From Clostridium thailandense (GTDB lineage: Bacteria; Bacillota; Clostridia; Clostridiales; Clostridiaceae), in contig NZ_JAEEGC010000045.1 of the NCBI RefSeq assembly GCF_019207025.1, forward strand, positions 1 to 37,373: a stretch of DNA of 37,373 nucleotides, given 5' to 3'. Shown here in pieces: positions 8,682 through 17,686 of this stretch; within the stretch, counting starts at the first letter, position 1; every line of letters starts with the position of its first letter. A program made the position numbers and the translations under genes. The notes beneath the pieces are model-generated. The model was not told the origin of the DNA, made no database searches, and saw nothing but the letters and a program-made list of their open reading frames with translations.

Positions 8682-8727
8682 TATAGACATCCAAAGCCAA
8701 CACTTAACTTATTCGACCGGATATATA
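8682..8727. repeat. Long inverted-repeat element, solitary end fragment (copy 4)
   Basis: On the minus strand this reads TATATCCGGTCGAATAAGTT followed by AAGTGTTGGC and GATGTCTATAA. It aligns with the right end of copies 2 and 5 (CCGG ... AAGTYAA ... CGGC ... GTCTATAA). No left arm is nearby. It contains the final codons and stop of the TetR gene. Confidence 0.6.
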
Positions 8728-9344
8728 CCGAACTTTAAAATATCCATACATTCATTGAAATCTTTCATGATTTTTTCTGCATCATTAAACACTTCATCTA
8801 CTGGTCTATTTTTATACTCTTGAAGATATCTATTAGAAATTCCATCTGCACACATCATTATAAGCTCTATTGCTTTTTGCGAATCGATATCTTTTCTAAA
8901 CTTTGATGTATCTATGTCCTGAAAAAATTGAGGCATATTCTTTTCATAGATATCATTGTACCTTTGCGTAAGCTCTGGTTCGAGTGATTTAGGCATATTA
9001 GAAATTGCTAAAAGAATTAATTTAATCATATTAGGCTCTTCATGAAATGCCTTCATTTTTACTATGCTGCTCCACATAATTCTTTCAAAAATATCTTTTG
9101 GTTCTTTTTCTTTCATGGAATAATACCTATTAACTAATTTATTTATACAATAATCAAATATATATAGAAAAAGAGTTTTCTTATTTCCAAAGTAATGGAA
9201 TAATATTCCCTTGGAAATATATGCCTTCTTAACTATGGAATTTGTAGATGCTTTATCATAGCCATAAAGTGCAAACTCCTCAATACAAACATTTAGTATT
9301 CTCTGTTTTTTTTCATCTGGTAAGCTTTCAAATTTATCAATCAC
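8709..9344 (-). CDS. TetR/AcrR-family regulator of the ABC exporter operon
   Basis: Repressor with an N-terminal TetR helix-turn-helix (residues about 8-55, with SIVKKAYISKGILFHYFGNK as the core) and a helical ligand domain to residue 211. The longest frame starts at GTG 9359, which overlaps the ribosome site; GTG 9344 follows GGGAGAG by six bases and gives MIDKFESLP, so I choose it. It is the last gene of an ATPase-permease-adaptor operon, 21 bases after the adaptor. Two TTGACC-type palindromes flank the operon promoter at 13748-13801 and are the likely operators, which would make it autoregulatory. Its last residues (YPVE) and stop fall within a repeat-end fragment, so the C-terminus may differ from relatives. 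Confidence 0.9.
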   Translation of the reverse strand: MIDKFESLPDEKKQRILNVCIEEFALYGYDKASTNSIVKKAYISKGILFHYFGNKKTLFLYIFDYCINKLVNRYYSMKEKEPKDIFERIMWSSIVKMKAFHEEPNMIKLILLAISNMPKSLEPELTQRYNDIYEKNMPQFFQDIDTSKFRKDIDSQKAIELIMMCADGISNRYLQEYKNRPVDEVFNDAEKIMKDFNECMDILKFGIYPVE

Positions 9345-9365
9345 TACAATCTCTCCCACTTTTCA

Positions 9366-10598
9366 TTACAGCTTAATCTTCATTCCTTCTTTTATGTTGT
9401 TATCTGGATTGCTGAGTATTTTTTCTCCTGACTTTAATCCACCTACTATCTCAATAATCTTTTCACTCTCAATTCCCTTTTTCACTTGCCTTATAATAGC
9501 TTTACCGCTATCTACAACAAATACGCAGGTACTGCCCTTATAGTCAAACAAAGCACTATCCGGTACTATTAAAGTATTATTCTTAGCTTCAGTTACAATT
9601 TTAATATCTAAATCATAGTCTGGTTTTAATAATGTCAAATCACCACTAATCTCTATAGTTACAGGTACTCTTTTTTGGTTTACTCCTAAGGAAGAGGTTA
9701 TTTCTTTAGCTTCTGGTGCTATTTTAATAACTTTTCCCTTTATTAATGAACTTCCAATAGCTTTTCCGCTAACTTCTACCTCATTACCTATTTTAACCTT
9801 ATAAACATCATCAGACAATATATTTGCCTCAAGTTCTAAACTTTTAGTATCTCCTATCAAAAACGCTGCTGTTCCTGCTGTACCTGGCGCATTTTTATCT
9901 ACCATTTTCTCTAAAATAACTCCATCAACCGGTGCTACAACTTGCTGCTTTTCAAGGTCTCTTGTTACACTGTCTCTTAAAATTACTGATTGCTCAATCT
10001 GAGCTAGATATTGACTTTTTACATAATCAGGTGTTCCCCCTTTAATATCTTCTAGTTGATAATTTGCAGATTTTAGAGCTGCTTCAGCATTTTTGTATTC
10101 ATCCTCAGAATTATTTAATTCCTGTTTACTTATGCTACCTGAAGCATAGAGTTTCTTTTTATTATTCAAATCTCTTGCTGCAGCTTCATAAGTAACTTTA
10201 GCAACATCTACGGCCGCCTGTGCAATTTCTATTTTATTTACACTATTAGAAATATCAGTACCCTGGAGTTCGGCTTTAGCAGCTTCAATTTTTGCATTTG
10301 CATCTTGAAGCTTCAACTCCAGATCTCCCTTGTCCATCGTTAAGAGTACATCGCCCTTTTTTACAGAACTACCCACACTAACCTTTATGCTATTTATTTT
10401 TCCCGAACCTTCAATATAAACTGTTTGTTTTCCACTACTTTTCACAGTAGCCGTATCTTCTACATACTGTTTAATTTCACCTTTTGCTACAACTGTTGTC
10501 TCTACCTTTTGTCCTCCCTGTAACTTTACATATGCTAGTGCAGCAAATGTACATGTTATTATTGCCCCAATTACCAACACCGCTTTTTTACTTTTCAT
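9366..10598 (-). CDS. HlyD/MacA-like efflux adaptor (membrane fusion protein)
   Basis: Periplasmic-adaptor-type protein of 410 aa that, in Gram-positives, is anchored by its N-terminal segment (residues about 5-24) and helps an FtsX-type ABC transporter pass substrates outward. It has a short lipoyl/barrel half (about 35-85), a helical hairpin with many Lys, Asp and Ala (about 95-195), the second lipoyl half containing VVAPVDGVIL (about 215-225), and a beta-barrel plus membrane-proximal region to the end. The ATG follows GGGAGATGGGTGTAAT. It lies between the FtsX permease and TetR on one operon. The substrate may be an antimicrobial peptide, macrolide or lipid; the sequence does not say. Confidence 0.88.
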   Translation of the reverse strand: MKSKKAVLVIGAIITCTFAALAYVKLQGGQKVETTVVAKGEIKQYVEDTATVKSSGKQTVYIEGSGKINSIKVSVGSSVKKGDVLLTMDKGDLELKLQDANAKIEAAKAELQGTDISNSVNKIEIAQAAVDVAKVTYEAAARDLNNKKKLYASGSISKQELNNSEDEYKNAEAALKSANYQLEDIKGGTPDYVKSQYLAQIEQSVILRDSVTRDLEKQQVVAPVDGVILEKMVDKNAPGTAGTAAFLIGDTKSLELEANILSDDVYKVKIGNEVEVSGKAIGSSLIKGKVIKIAPEAKEITSSLGVNQKRVPVTIEISGDLTLLKPDYDLDIKIVTEAKNNTLIVPDSALFDYKGSTCVFVVDSGKAIIRQVKKGIESEKIIEIVGGLKSGEKILSNPDNNIKEGMKIKL

Positions 10599-10652
10599 AT
10601 TACACCCATCTCCCTTATCAAGTATAGAAAATGCATCCAGAAGCCTATGCCT

Positions 10653-13022
10653 TTACTCTTTATTCTTTAAAACTTCTATCATATCAATTGTTCTTATTTT
10701 GTTCATCAAGATAAAATTAGTTAGAACAGTGAAAGAAAATATGAGAACTACTGTAAAAATATACGTCTTAAAGTCAACGACATATGGAAAACTGTAAGAA
10801 TCCATACTGCTTGCTGCCATCATATATGCTCCAAGCCATCTACCAAGAGGCAAGCCTATGACTATTCCAAATATAGTAATTGCATAGTTCTCATTAAAAA
10901 TCAATTTTTTAATTTCCTTATCTTTAAATCCCAATACCTTTAAAGTAGCTAATTCTCTTTGTCTTTCAAAGATATTGATAGTAGCAGTATTATATATTAC
11001 GGCGATAAGAAGAATTGCAGCAAGCATAATTAATCCTCCTATGGAAGATTTTAGTGATCCCATGCTCTTCAGAAGAGCATTCTTGGAATCTGTCTTTGAC
11101 TCTACAGAGCTTATAAGCTTCATTTCTTCGAGCTTACTCTTAACCTCATCTTCAAAGCTATCCTTATCCAGCTTAATCACCGCAGAATTAGCAACCCTAC
11201 CTTCTCCAAGTATACTCTTTAAATTATTCATAGAAGTATAGATGCTTAGCCCTAGATATTGAACTACTACTCCCTTTACGATTACCTCTTTCTTTTCTTT
11301 CCCTGGATAAAAAAACTTTATATCTACACTTTCATAAGGCTTTATTCCCAAAGTATCTGCAAGCTTTTCAGATATAAGTATTCCGTTCTCTGGCAAAACA
11401 ACGCTTTTATCATTTTTATCTTGAACTGTATACATTTGAGGATTTTTTATAAGTGCAGTAAAGCCTACATCCTTGCTTCTCCAGCCATTTGATATTTGAA
11501 CTCCTGTTTCAAGTACTGGTTCTATTGCTGTTATATGAGGAATACTCTTTATTTCATTTACCTCTTCTAAACTTATCAATTTTGAAAAGTTAACCTTTAT
11601 ATCATAGTTCTGTATATCTCCATACTGCCTATCTATCATAAAATCAATAGAATCTTTCATACTAAAGGCTACTACAAGTATTGCCGAGGAAAATATAATT
11701 CCGAGTGACGTCAATAATGCTCTTTTTTTATTTCTGAACAAATTCCTTAATATTATCTTCCAAAGATAGCCAATATTTGTCCACAATACTTTAATATTTT
11801 CAATAAGTACCTTTTTACCAACCTCTGGCGACTTAGCCTTCATGGCTTCACTAGGCATAATTTTGAAAATCCCCTTACAAGAATGATAGCCTGCAAAAAC
11901 ACAGAAGAACAACGTTAATAAGGAAGCAGGAAGTACAAGTTCTCCATAAACTTTCATACCTTCAAGAGGCAAATTAAAATATTCATTAATAAGTTTAGTT
12001 AGTCCTACCCCCATATAAGTTCCAAGTATAGAACCTATTAAGCTTCCTGTTACTGCAACAAGCGCCGAATAACTCATATAATAAGCTAGTACTTGTACAT
12101 TAGTAAAACCTAGAGCCTTAAGCACTCCTATCTGTGATCTTTGATTTTCCACCATTCTTCCCATCATAATATAAATAATAATAGATGCAACTGCAAAGAA
12201 CAGAATAGGAAAGCTACCTCCCATAGCCTTCAACTTTTTTATCTCTTGTGATAGCATCATTGCACTTGTCTGTTCTTCCCTGTCAATAACACTTTTTACT
12301 CCATAGTTTTTTAAGAATTTTTTTATGTCATCTTTTGAAGCTTTAATATTACTGCCTTTAGCTAATTGGATGGAAATACTATTTATAAATCCTTTGGAAT
12401 CAAAAATTGCTTCTCCAAAGGATTGTTTGATATATATTACTCCAAATTTTTTGCTATCAGATATCAACTGGCTGGAGTCCTTCAAAGTATACACGAATTC
12501 CGGACTTTTAGCTGAACCAACAATCTTTAATTTTATTTTATTTCCGCTCACTATTGGATAGATATAATCTCCTAACTTTAAGTTATTCGCTTTAAAAAAC
12601 TCCTGATCTACAATACATTGATTGCTATCCCCCTCTGAAAAATACCTCCCAGATTTTATCACTATGTCATTTACTATATCTTTTTTTACATCAGGAAGAG
12701 TAATAAACCTTAAAGTAGCATTTTCATCTGAAATATTTATACTGGCATCTTTAACTATTCTTGCAGAAGCTTCCTTTACATAGGGAAGTTCTTTTAACTT
12801 TTCTTTTATACCTATAGGAGCTTTGTAAAGATCTACCCAAATATCTGCCATTCTATATTCTTTATAATATTTATCACTAGAATTCGAAAGGTTTCTGAAC
12901 ATAGAATTTATTCCTGTATAAAAAGAAACTCCCAAAACTACAATAATCAAAATAGAAATAAACTGTCCTTTTGATTTTTTTATATCTCTAAGTAAGTTTC
13001 TGAATAAAATATTCATCACCAT
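10653..13022 (-). CDS. FtsX/MacB-type ABC transporter permease
   Basis: Large permease of 789 aa with two FtsX-type halves. An N-terminal transmembrane helix (about 18-37) is followed by an extracytoplasmic domain (about 45-260), then three helices (about 275-385), a linker, another helix (about 437-457), a second extracytoplasmic domain (about 465-655) and three final helices ending near 775. It pairs with the ATPase encoded immediately upstream: their genes overlap by seven bases in an ATGGTGATG / TGA arrangement, so translation is coupled. A second possible start is the ATG at 13016. The size and two-domain form resemble bacitracin/LL-37-type and lipoprotein-release-type exporters more than nutrient importers. 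Confidence 0.88.
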   Translation of the reverse strand: MVMNILFRNLLRDIKKSKGQFISILIIVVLGVSFYTGINSMFRNLSNSSDKYYKEYRMADIWVDLYKAPIGIKEKLKELPYVKEASARIVKDASINISDENATLRFITLPDVKKDIVNDIVIKSGRYFSEGDSNQCIVDQEFFKANNLKLGDYIYPIVSGNKIKLKIVGSAKSPEFVYTLKDSSQLISDSKKFGVIYIKQSFGEAIFDSKGFINSISIQLAKGSNIKASKDDIKKFLKNYGVKSVIDREEQTSAMMLSQEIKKLKAMGGSFPILFFAVASIIIYIMMGRMVENQRSQIGVLKALGFTNVQVLAYYMSYSALVAVTGSLIGSILGTYMGVGLTKLINEYFNLPLEGMKVYGELVLPASLLTLFFCVFAGYHSCKGIFKIMPSEAMKAKSPEVGKKVLIENIKVLWTNIGYLWKIILRNLFRNKKRALLTSLGIIFSSAILVVAFSMKDSIDFMIDRQYGDIQNYDIKVNFSKLISLEEVNEIKSIPHITAIEPVLETGVQISNGWRSKDVGFTALIKNPQMYTVQDKNDKSVVLPENGILISEKLADTLGIKPYESVDIKFFYPGKEKKEVIVKGVVVQYLGLSIYTSMNNLKSILGEGRVANSAVIKLDKDSFEDEVKSKLEEMKLISSVESKTDSKNALLKSMGSLKSSIGGLIMLAAILLIAVIYNTATINIFERQRELATLKVLGFKDKEIKKLIFNENYAITIFGIVIGLPLGRWLGAYMMAASSMDSYSFPYVVDFKTYIFTVVLIFSFTVLTNFILMNKIRTIDMIEVLKNKE

Positions 13023-13723
13023 TCAATCCTTTCAGGTGGCTCAGGATTATCATTTACAGTCACAGATTCTACAGCACCGCTTCTAACTCTAATAACCCTG
13101 TCAGCCATAGCTGCTATACCAGCATTATGAGTAATAACTACTATTGTTTTATTCATGATTTTATTGATATCATAAAGAAGTTTCAAAACTAACCTTCCTG
13201 TATTATAATCCAGTGCTCCTGTAGGTTCATCACATAGAAGCAGCAATGGATTCTTTACAAAAGCTCTTGCTATGGCCACCCTTTGCTGTTCTCCCCCAGA
13301 AAGCTGTGCTGGGAAATTTGATGACCTCTCACTTAACCCCACTTCTTTAATAATATCCTTAGGGTCTAAAGGATTATCACTTAATGCTTTAACCAATTCA
13401 ACATTCTCCAGTGCCGTAAGATTAGGCATTAGATTATAAAATTGAAATACAAATCCTATATTTTTTCTTCTATATATAGTAAGCTCATTATCCGAATACT
13501 TAGTTATATCTTTTCCATCTACATAAACTTCTCCGGAGGTAGGCCTGTCCATCCCACCTATTATATTTAATACTGTACTTTTACCTGAACCACTTGGACC
13601 AAGCACAACAACAAATTCTCCTTTAAAGATTTCAAAATTCATGCGGTCAGAAGCCTTTACCCTTACTTCTCCCATGGTATATTCCTTTATAACATCCCTA
13701 ACTGCTACAATAGGCTCTTTCAT
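13016..13723 (-). CDS. ABC transporter ATPase (LolD/MacB class)
   Basis: Cytosolic ATPase driving the FtsX permease, 235 aa. Walker [10 protein letters not shown] is at 42-50, the Q-loop Gln at 94, the signature [14 protein letters not shown] at 141-154, Walker [13 protein letters not shown] at 161-172 and the switch His in VVITHN at 199. This set is complete, so it should be active. Its ATG follows GAGGTGATATCAA. It is the first gene of a four-gene operon (ATPase, permease, adaptor, TetR) expressed from the promoter at 13773-13801. Confidence 0.93.
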   Translation of the reverse strand: MKEPIVAVRDVIKEYTMGEVRVKASDRMNFEIFKGEFVVVLGPSGSGKSTVLNIIGGMDRPTSGEVYVDGKDITKYSDNELTIYRRKNIGFVFQFYNLMPNLTALENVELVKALSDNPLDPKDIIKEVGLSERSSNFPAQLSGGEQQRVAIARAFVKNPLLLLCDEPTGALDYNTGRLVLKLLYDINKIMNKTIVVITHNAGIAAMADRVIRVRSGAVESVTVNDNPEPPERIEW

Positions 13724-13747
13724 TTGATATCACCTCATTTGAAGTTT

Positions 13748-13801
13748 TTGACCCACTGGTCAACTTGACGATATTATACTTTCTTTTGACCATATAGTCA
13801 A
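13748..13801 (-). promoter_or_regulatory. Exporter-operon promoter flanked by two TetR-type operators
   Basis: On the minus strand TTGACT (13796-13801), 17 bases and TATAAT (13773-13778) make a near-consensus housekeeping promoter. Two 16-bp palindromes of the same design, TTGACCATATAGTCAA (13786-13801) over the -35 box and TTGACCCACTGGTCAA (13748-13763) downstream of the -10 box, bracket it. They are the best candidates for binding the operon's own TetR protein. Confidence 0.8.
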
Positions 13802-13862
13802 TATAATATTAGTCTTGGCTATAAAAATTAATTTTTTATAAATAAAAATCCTCTGTAAACTA

Positions 13863-13894
13863 AAACCCCTGCTGCTTATATGCAACAAGGGTTT
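13863..13894 (-). terminator. Rho-independent terminator after luxS
   Basis: A 13-bp stem (minus strand AAACCCTTGTTGC / GCAGCAGGGGTTT, two G-T pairs) with a six-base loop is followed by TTTTAGTTT. It starts 17 bases after the luxS stop codon. Confidence 0.8.
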
Positions 13895-13911
13895 GTAAAA
13901 ATGTTTTTTTA

Positions 13912-14391
13912 TTAGTCTGGATAGTATAAATTTTTATCAGTTATATTTAATAAAACTTCATTTAAATATTTATTAGCAAGATATTTTGCCATAGGTAAAT
14001 TCATATCTAAGTAATTTCCACAATCTCTTGCTGAAGCACCAGGTACTTCTCCTTCAAAGTTCGCAATAAAGCTATACATTTCTATTAATAAAGAAATTAT
14101 ATCTTTTGACTCATAATCTCCACTTAAAAGTAAATAAAAACCAGTTCTACAGCCCATAGGACCAAAGTAAACAGTTTTTGAGCCATATTCACTATGGTTT
14201 CTTAAAAAAGTTGCAGCTAGATGTTCTATTGTATGCATTTCTGCAGTATTCATAACAGGTTCTTCATTCGGCCTAGTCATTCTAAGATCAAAAGTAGTAA
14301 CAACTGACTCACCAACTTTGTCCTTTCTTGAAACATAAACTCCAGGATATAGTTTCAAATGATTTATAGTGAAACTTGTAATCTTCTCCAT
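13912..14391 (-). CDS. luxS: S-ribosylhomocysteine lyase
   Basis: Cytosolic metalloenzyme of the activated methyl cycle that cleaves S-ribosylhomocysteine to homocysteine and DPD, the precursor of autoinducer-2. The metal site is clear: HTIEH at residues 53-57 (His53, Glu56 as base, His57) and Cys124 in ARDCGNY. The catalytic Cys81 lies in MGCRTG. Length (159 aa) is normal. The ATG follows TAGGAGGAGAAC. It is a single-gene unit with its own terminator; the methylthioadenosine/SRH nucleosidase gene that often accompanies it is not in this window. Confidence 0.97.
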   Translation of the reverse strand: MEKITSFTINHLKLYPGVYVSRKDKVGESVVTTFDLRMTRPNEEPVMNTAEMHTIEHLAATFLRNHSEYGSKTVYFGPMGCRTGFYLLLSGDYESKDIISLLIEMYSFIANFEGEVPGASARDCGNYLDMNLPMAKYLANKYLNEVLLNITDKNLYYPD

Positions 14392-14634
14392 TTGTTCTCC
14401 TCCTAATTTGTCTGAAATTACTTTATTTAACCATTATAATAATTATAATAGTATTGCATATTCATTTGCAACACTTTAATTATAAATGGAATCTTAATCT
14501 ATCTGAGGATCAGCAAAACCCTTAAAAACATTACGTGGAAAAACACTAATAATATCAATATTATGGATAAAATTCTATGAATTTTAACCCGTGACCCTCA
14601 TAAATATCATTAACCTAAAAAGTAATTTAGCAGC

Positions 14635-15579
14635 TTAATTCCAAGGAAAGTATACCTTAATACGTATCTGGATAGGTTCTGGAATTCCTCTTATTTCGCG
14701 TCCAGATGTGGAATTAGTCGTTGTAATAGTTGTAGTTGAGAATGATTTTCCATCGCTTCCAAGTTCAGAAGGTGAAATCATTATGGAATTTCCATTACTT
14801 GACACCATAGCAACGGGTTGGACATTGTTACCAGGGGCATTCAATGCTCCGCCATTAACCATAGCAGATTGATATTTTACAGTTCCCATATTTGCCAAAG
14901 GAACTAATTTGCTATTTGCATCGGAAGGATCTTCACTAATCCATTCTGCTGATGTTCCGATTCCTTGAGCATAAGAAGAATCTAATGTTGTAGATACGGT
15001 TTGAGTTTCTGTTTTACCATCAGGTGTATTGGCAGTAAATGTTAAACTCCATGTTGAATCTGATGAATTAGATATACTAACATTAATGGTTGAACCAATC
15101 GGAACACTCATCACATCCTGAGCAACATCCGGCAACTTTTCCCAAAACACCTCTGCCACAGGTTGACCATTTTCTATTTCTTCTACTGTTCCCATTTGTA
15201 GAAGATCTTCAGAACTTACTCCTCCTAATCCAATCCATTGCGCTGCTACTGCATTCTTTTTGCTTGCTGAAACATTAGGGACTGTCCAACTGCCAGAAAC
15301 ACTGGTATAAGCATTGCTAGAAGTTGGAGTAACTACGTATCCCGCCCAATTATTAGATTCTTGTATATTGTCAGGAAGGCTTGTCTTAGTCACAGTTATA
15401 GCACTCTGTGCTTGACCTTGTGGCGAATGAGTCCAATTATGCCTTCGGGAATAACTCGATAAAACATATTGTTTGCTATTGGCAGGCTTCAATGAAATTT
15501 CACCGAAGCTAGATCCAACTCCAAATCCCACTAATGCCACCAACGATATAATTTGAATCTTTTTCAACACAGATATCAT
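14635..15579 (-). CDS. Secreted G1-family (eqolisin) glutamic peptidase
   Basis: Extracellular protease of family G1, a group best known from filamentous fungi and active at acid pH. The 314-aa protein has a short basic N-terminus and hydrophobic segment (about 7-22) as signal peptide, a Ser/Thr-rich pro-like stretch to about 70, then the catalytic domain starting with NWAGYV (77-82). The two catalytic residues are visible: Gln128 in LLQMGT and Glu212 in SAEWISEDP, 84 apart, as in characterised fungal members. WTVP (98-101) and QWIGLGG (114-120) are further family blocks. The ATG follows AAAGGAGAAC. It is monocistronic. The last 50 residues (Thr/Ser-rich, then basic) are not clearly part of the fold. 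Confidence 0.88.
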   Translation of the reverse strand: MISVLKKIQIISLVALVGFGVGSSFGEISLKPANSKQYVLSSYSRRHNWTHSPQGQAQSAITVTKTSLPDNIQESNNWAGYVVTPTSSNAYTSVSGSWTVPNVSASKKNAVAAQWIGLGGVSSEDLLQMGTVEEIENGQPVAEVFWEKLPDVAQDVMSVPIGSTINVSISNSSDSTWSLTFTANTPDGKTETQTVSTTLDSSYAQGIGTSAEWISEDPSDANSKLVPLANMGTVKYQSAMVNGGALNAPGNNVQPVAMVSSNGNSIMISPSELGSDGKSFSTTTITTTNSTSGREIRGIPEPIQIRIKVYFPWN

Positions 15580-15923
15580 TGCCTGTTCTCCTTTCTAAAA
15601 CATATAGTAATACATTAAAATAAGGGACTTTCCAATCTCTATAGTATTAGTTCAATGTATCCACACAATAACTAAATTGCCGATTATTCCCCTAATTAAT
15701 ACCTTCATTTTACAACTTTTATGTGTCAATTATGTTACAAGAAAATTAAAAAATATTTAATTAGACATATATTATATTAAGCTACTTAAGGAATAAACTT
15801 CCATAATTTAAACCCTTGCAATGGCACTTTAAATGTGTTATTATAATCTCATCAAAGGATAATAACTACTTCTAGTAAGTAATTGTTACCCCTAACACTA
15901 ATAAAACAATATATAGTATATGA

Positions 15924-16108
15924 TTTCTGAGATATTCGCTAAGCTCTTATTTTGAACCTACATTTAAGCTTCGGGAGTTCAACATTTAGATGAGGATATG
16001 TACTTTCTTGTGAGTCCTTTTATGGCATTGAAGGCGATAGATGCATCTGTGAGAATACCCACCTATCGAGAGATAGGTGTCAAAATTAGAGTACCGATAT
16101 TTTGGATA
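15924..16108 (+). ncRNA. ssrS: 6S RNA (SsrS)
   Basis: A ~185-nt structured RNA that would bind the housekeeping RNA polymerase and mimic an open promoter. The ends pair in a closing stem, TCTGAGATAT (15926-15935) with ATATTTTGGA (16097-16106), followed by the TTCGC(T)AAGC block familiar from bacterial 6S RNAs. On the 3' side there is a perfect hairpin CACCTATC-GAGA-GATAGGTG (16060-16079), consistent with the 3' central-bubble hairpin of firmicute 6S RNAs. No convincing reading frame covers it, and a terminator hairpin follows at 16123-16156. Identification rests on remembered sequence and structure, not on a covariance search. Confidence 0.75.
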
Positions 16109-16122
16109 TAATTTACGAATTT

Positions 16123-16156
16123 AAAGCCAATGCTTGATTTTATGCATTGGCTTTTT
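16123..16156. terminator. Two-way terminator between 6S RNA and the MarR-GNAT gene
   Basis: An 11-bp perfect stem AAAGCCAATGC / GCATTGGCTTT with a ten-base loop is followed by TTTTT on the plus strand and has TTTAAATT on the minus side. It can end the 6S RNA (plus) and the MarR-GNAT mRNA (minus, stop at 16166). Confidence 0.8.
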
Positions 16157-16165
16157 ACTTTTATA

Positions 16166-17086
16166 TTATAAGTCTAGATTCCAGCGTTCTTCCTTTGTAA
16201 CCTCTTTGCGCCAAGTATTATTTTCTTGTGTTTCTGTAAGTTTAAAACCATAACTTTTATAAAGATGTCTAGCAGCTCCTAATAGGTTAACAGTCCAGAG
16301 AAATACATGCTTATAATTCTTTTCTTTACAAAAATCAATCACCACTTTCATTAGTTCGTGCCCTAACCCCTTACCTCTCATCTCAGGCTCAATAAGGAAC
16401 CAACGAAGCTGTGCTGTATTTTCATCTACTCTAACAATTGCTATTTCTCCTACCACTTTTCCATGATCTTCCGCTACCCATATGTTTTCTCTACTTTCAT
16501 CAAAGTTCTTATCAAATTCGCGAACTATTTTCTCTACGTAATCGCCAAAGCTTGAACTAAACCCATATTCTAAAGCATATAATTCTCTATGTCTTTTTAT
16601 TATGTGTTCAATATCCTCTGATTCAAATCTTCTTATTTTAACGGGACTAATATCTGGCGATAAAATTCTTGTAACATAATTCATTGCGTTAACCAATTTT
16701 TCTTCTTCATCTTCCGTTAAAGGATTTATTAGTTTTTGAATCTGATTGTTAGATTTTTCTTCAAGGCCTGCTAATATAGATTTACCTTCAGAGGTCAAAT
16801 GTAAAATAACCATCCGTCTATCATCAATGGAGTTTTCCTTAGTAATAAGCCCACTTTTCTCAAAGCGCTTTAGAATTCTGCTCATATATCCTCTATCTAT
16901 ATCCAATTTATGTATTAAAATATTAGCAGTGCATCTATCAATCTTATCAATTTCAAGAAGAATACGAACCTCTGTTAATGAATAAGAACTATCAAGTATA
17001 TGTTGATTCAACAATCCAAGTACATTTGTATAAAATCTATTAAACCTCCTTATTTTCTTGATTGCCAAATCATGTTTATCTTTCAT
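16166..17086 (-). CDS. MarR-type regulator fused to a GNAT acetyltransferase
   Basis: Two-domain protein of 306 aa. Residues about 1-142 are a MarR winged-helix domain (recognition region near 55-75 and the DDRR wing around 88-91). Residues about 149-300 are a GNAT N-acetyltransferase with the acetyl-CoA loop RGKGLGHEL at 237-245 and a C-terminal YKSYGF-type motif. Such fusions are a known family; the acetyl-acceptor is unknown, though a metabolite or a protein could be the target that links acetyl-CoA to gene control. The ATG follows GGGGTGG. It has a two-way terminator downstream and stands alone. Confidence 0.9.
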   Translation of the reverse strand: MKDKHDLAIKKIRRFNRFYTNVLGLLNQHILDSSYSLTEVRILLEIDKIDRCTANILIHKLDIDRGYMSRILKRFEKSGLITKENSIDDRRMVILHLTSEGKSILAGLEEKSNNQIQKLINPLTEDEEEKLVNAMNYVTRILSPDISPVKIRRFESEDIEHIIKRHRELYALEYGFSSSFGDYVEKIVREFDKNFDESRENIWVAEDHGKVVGEIAIVRVDENTAQLRWFLIEPEMRGKGLGHELMKVVIDFCKEKNYKHVFLWTVNLLGAARHLYKSYGFKLTETQENNTWRKEVTKEERWNLDL

Positions 17087-17227
17087 AAAACCACCCCTAT
17101 TTAGTATTTATTCCCTTATTATGATTAAGTATATATTATTTAGTTGACAAAATCAACTAAATCTTCATTTCAATTTTTACTAGTTAGTTTCTAATTATTA
17201 TTCCTCCCTATCCAATCCACTTAACAT

Positions 17228-17270
17228 AAAAAAAACATTCGCTCATACGATCAAATCGAAAAAGCGAACG
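17228..17270 (-). terminator. Terminator of the glpA-like/cupin operon
   Basis: On the minus strand CGTTCGCT pairs with AGCGAATG, with an inner CGAT / ATCG stem, followed by eight T. It lies about 50 bases after the cupin stop. Confidence 0.7.
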
Positions 17271-17319
17271 CTCAAGTGCAAATACCTAAAGCCTTTGACT
17301 TAAATTTATTTTGATATAA

Positions 17320-17655
17320 TTATTTTATTGCTGCATGAAACCAGAACACTTTTATCGGCTTTGATGCAGGATCTCTTTTTAATGCATGTACCATTCCTGC
17401 TGGAACCATAATTGCTGTTTCAGGCTCAATTGGAAACTCACTATCTCCAACTTTAGCCCAGCCTGTACCTTCAAGTACTAGAAAACCTTCCTGATCATCA
17501 TGAATTTCATTTGTTGACCATTCAGTTTTTGAGTGGATGCTTATCCCAGTTCTACAGCCTGCTACACAGCCATTTTTTTCTCCTAGCAAATAATAACTTA
17601 TATATGGTTCTTTTCTACCTTGTTCCACATCCTTCAACCTTACACAATAGTTCAT
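17320..17655 (-). CDS. Small single-domain cupin protein
   Basis: Cytosolic 111-aa protein with one cupin barrel, a fold that usually binds a metal and a small acid or sugar. The strands and Gly/Pro turns are clear (EGFLVLEGTGWAKVGDSEF then MVPAGMVHALKR), and the second cupin motif His lies in VPAGMVHAL. In the first motif the usual HxH is replaced by HDDQEG, so the metal site may be incomplete or use other ligands. The longest frame starts at 17682, but GGGAGG lies just before the ATG at 17655, giving MNYCVRLKD. It is the last gene of the FAD-oxidoreductase operon, 31 bases after DUF1667, and may sense or modify the pathway intermediate. The function is not known. Confidence 0.75.
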   Translation of the reverse strand: MNYCVRLKDVEQGRKEPYISYYLLGEKNGCVAGCRTGISIHSKTEWSTNEIHDDQEGFLVLEGTGWAKVGDSEFPIEPETAIMVPAGMVHALKRDPASKPIKVFWFHAAIK

Positions 17656-17686
17656 AATTTTACCTCCCTTGTTTGAATACATAAGT

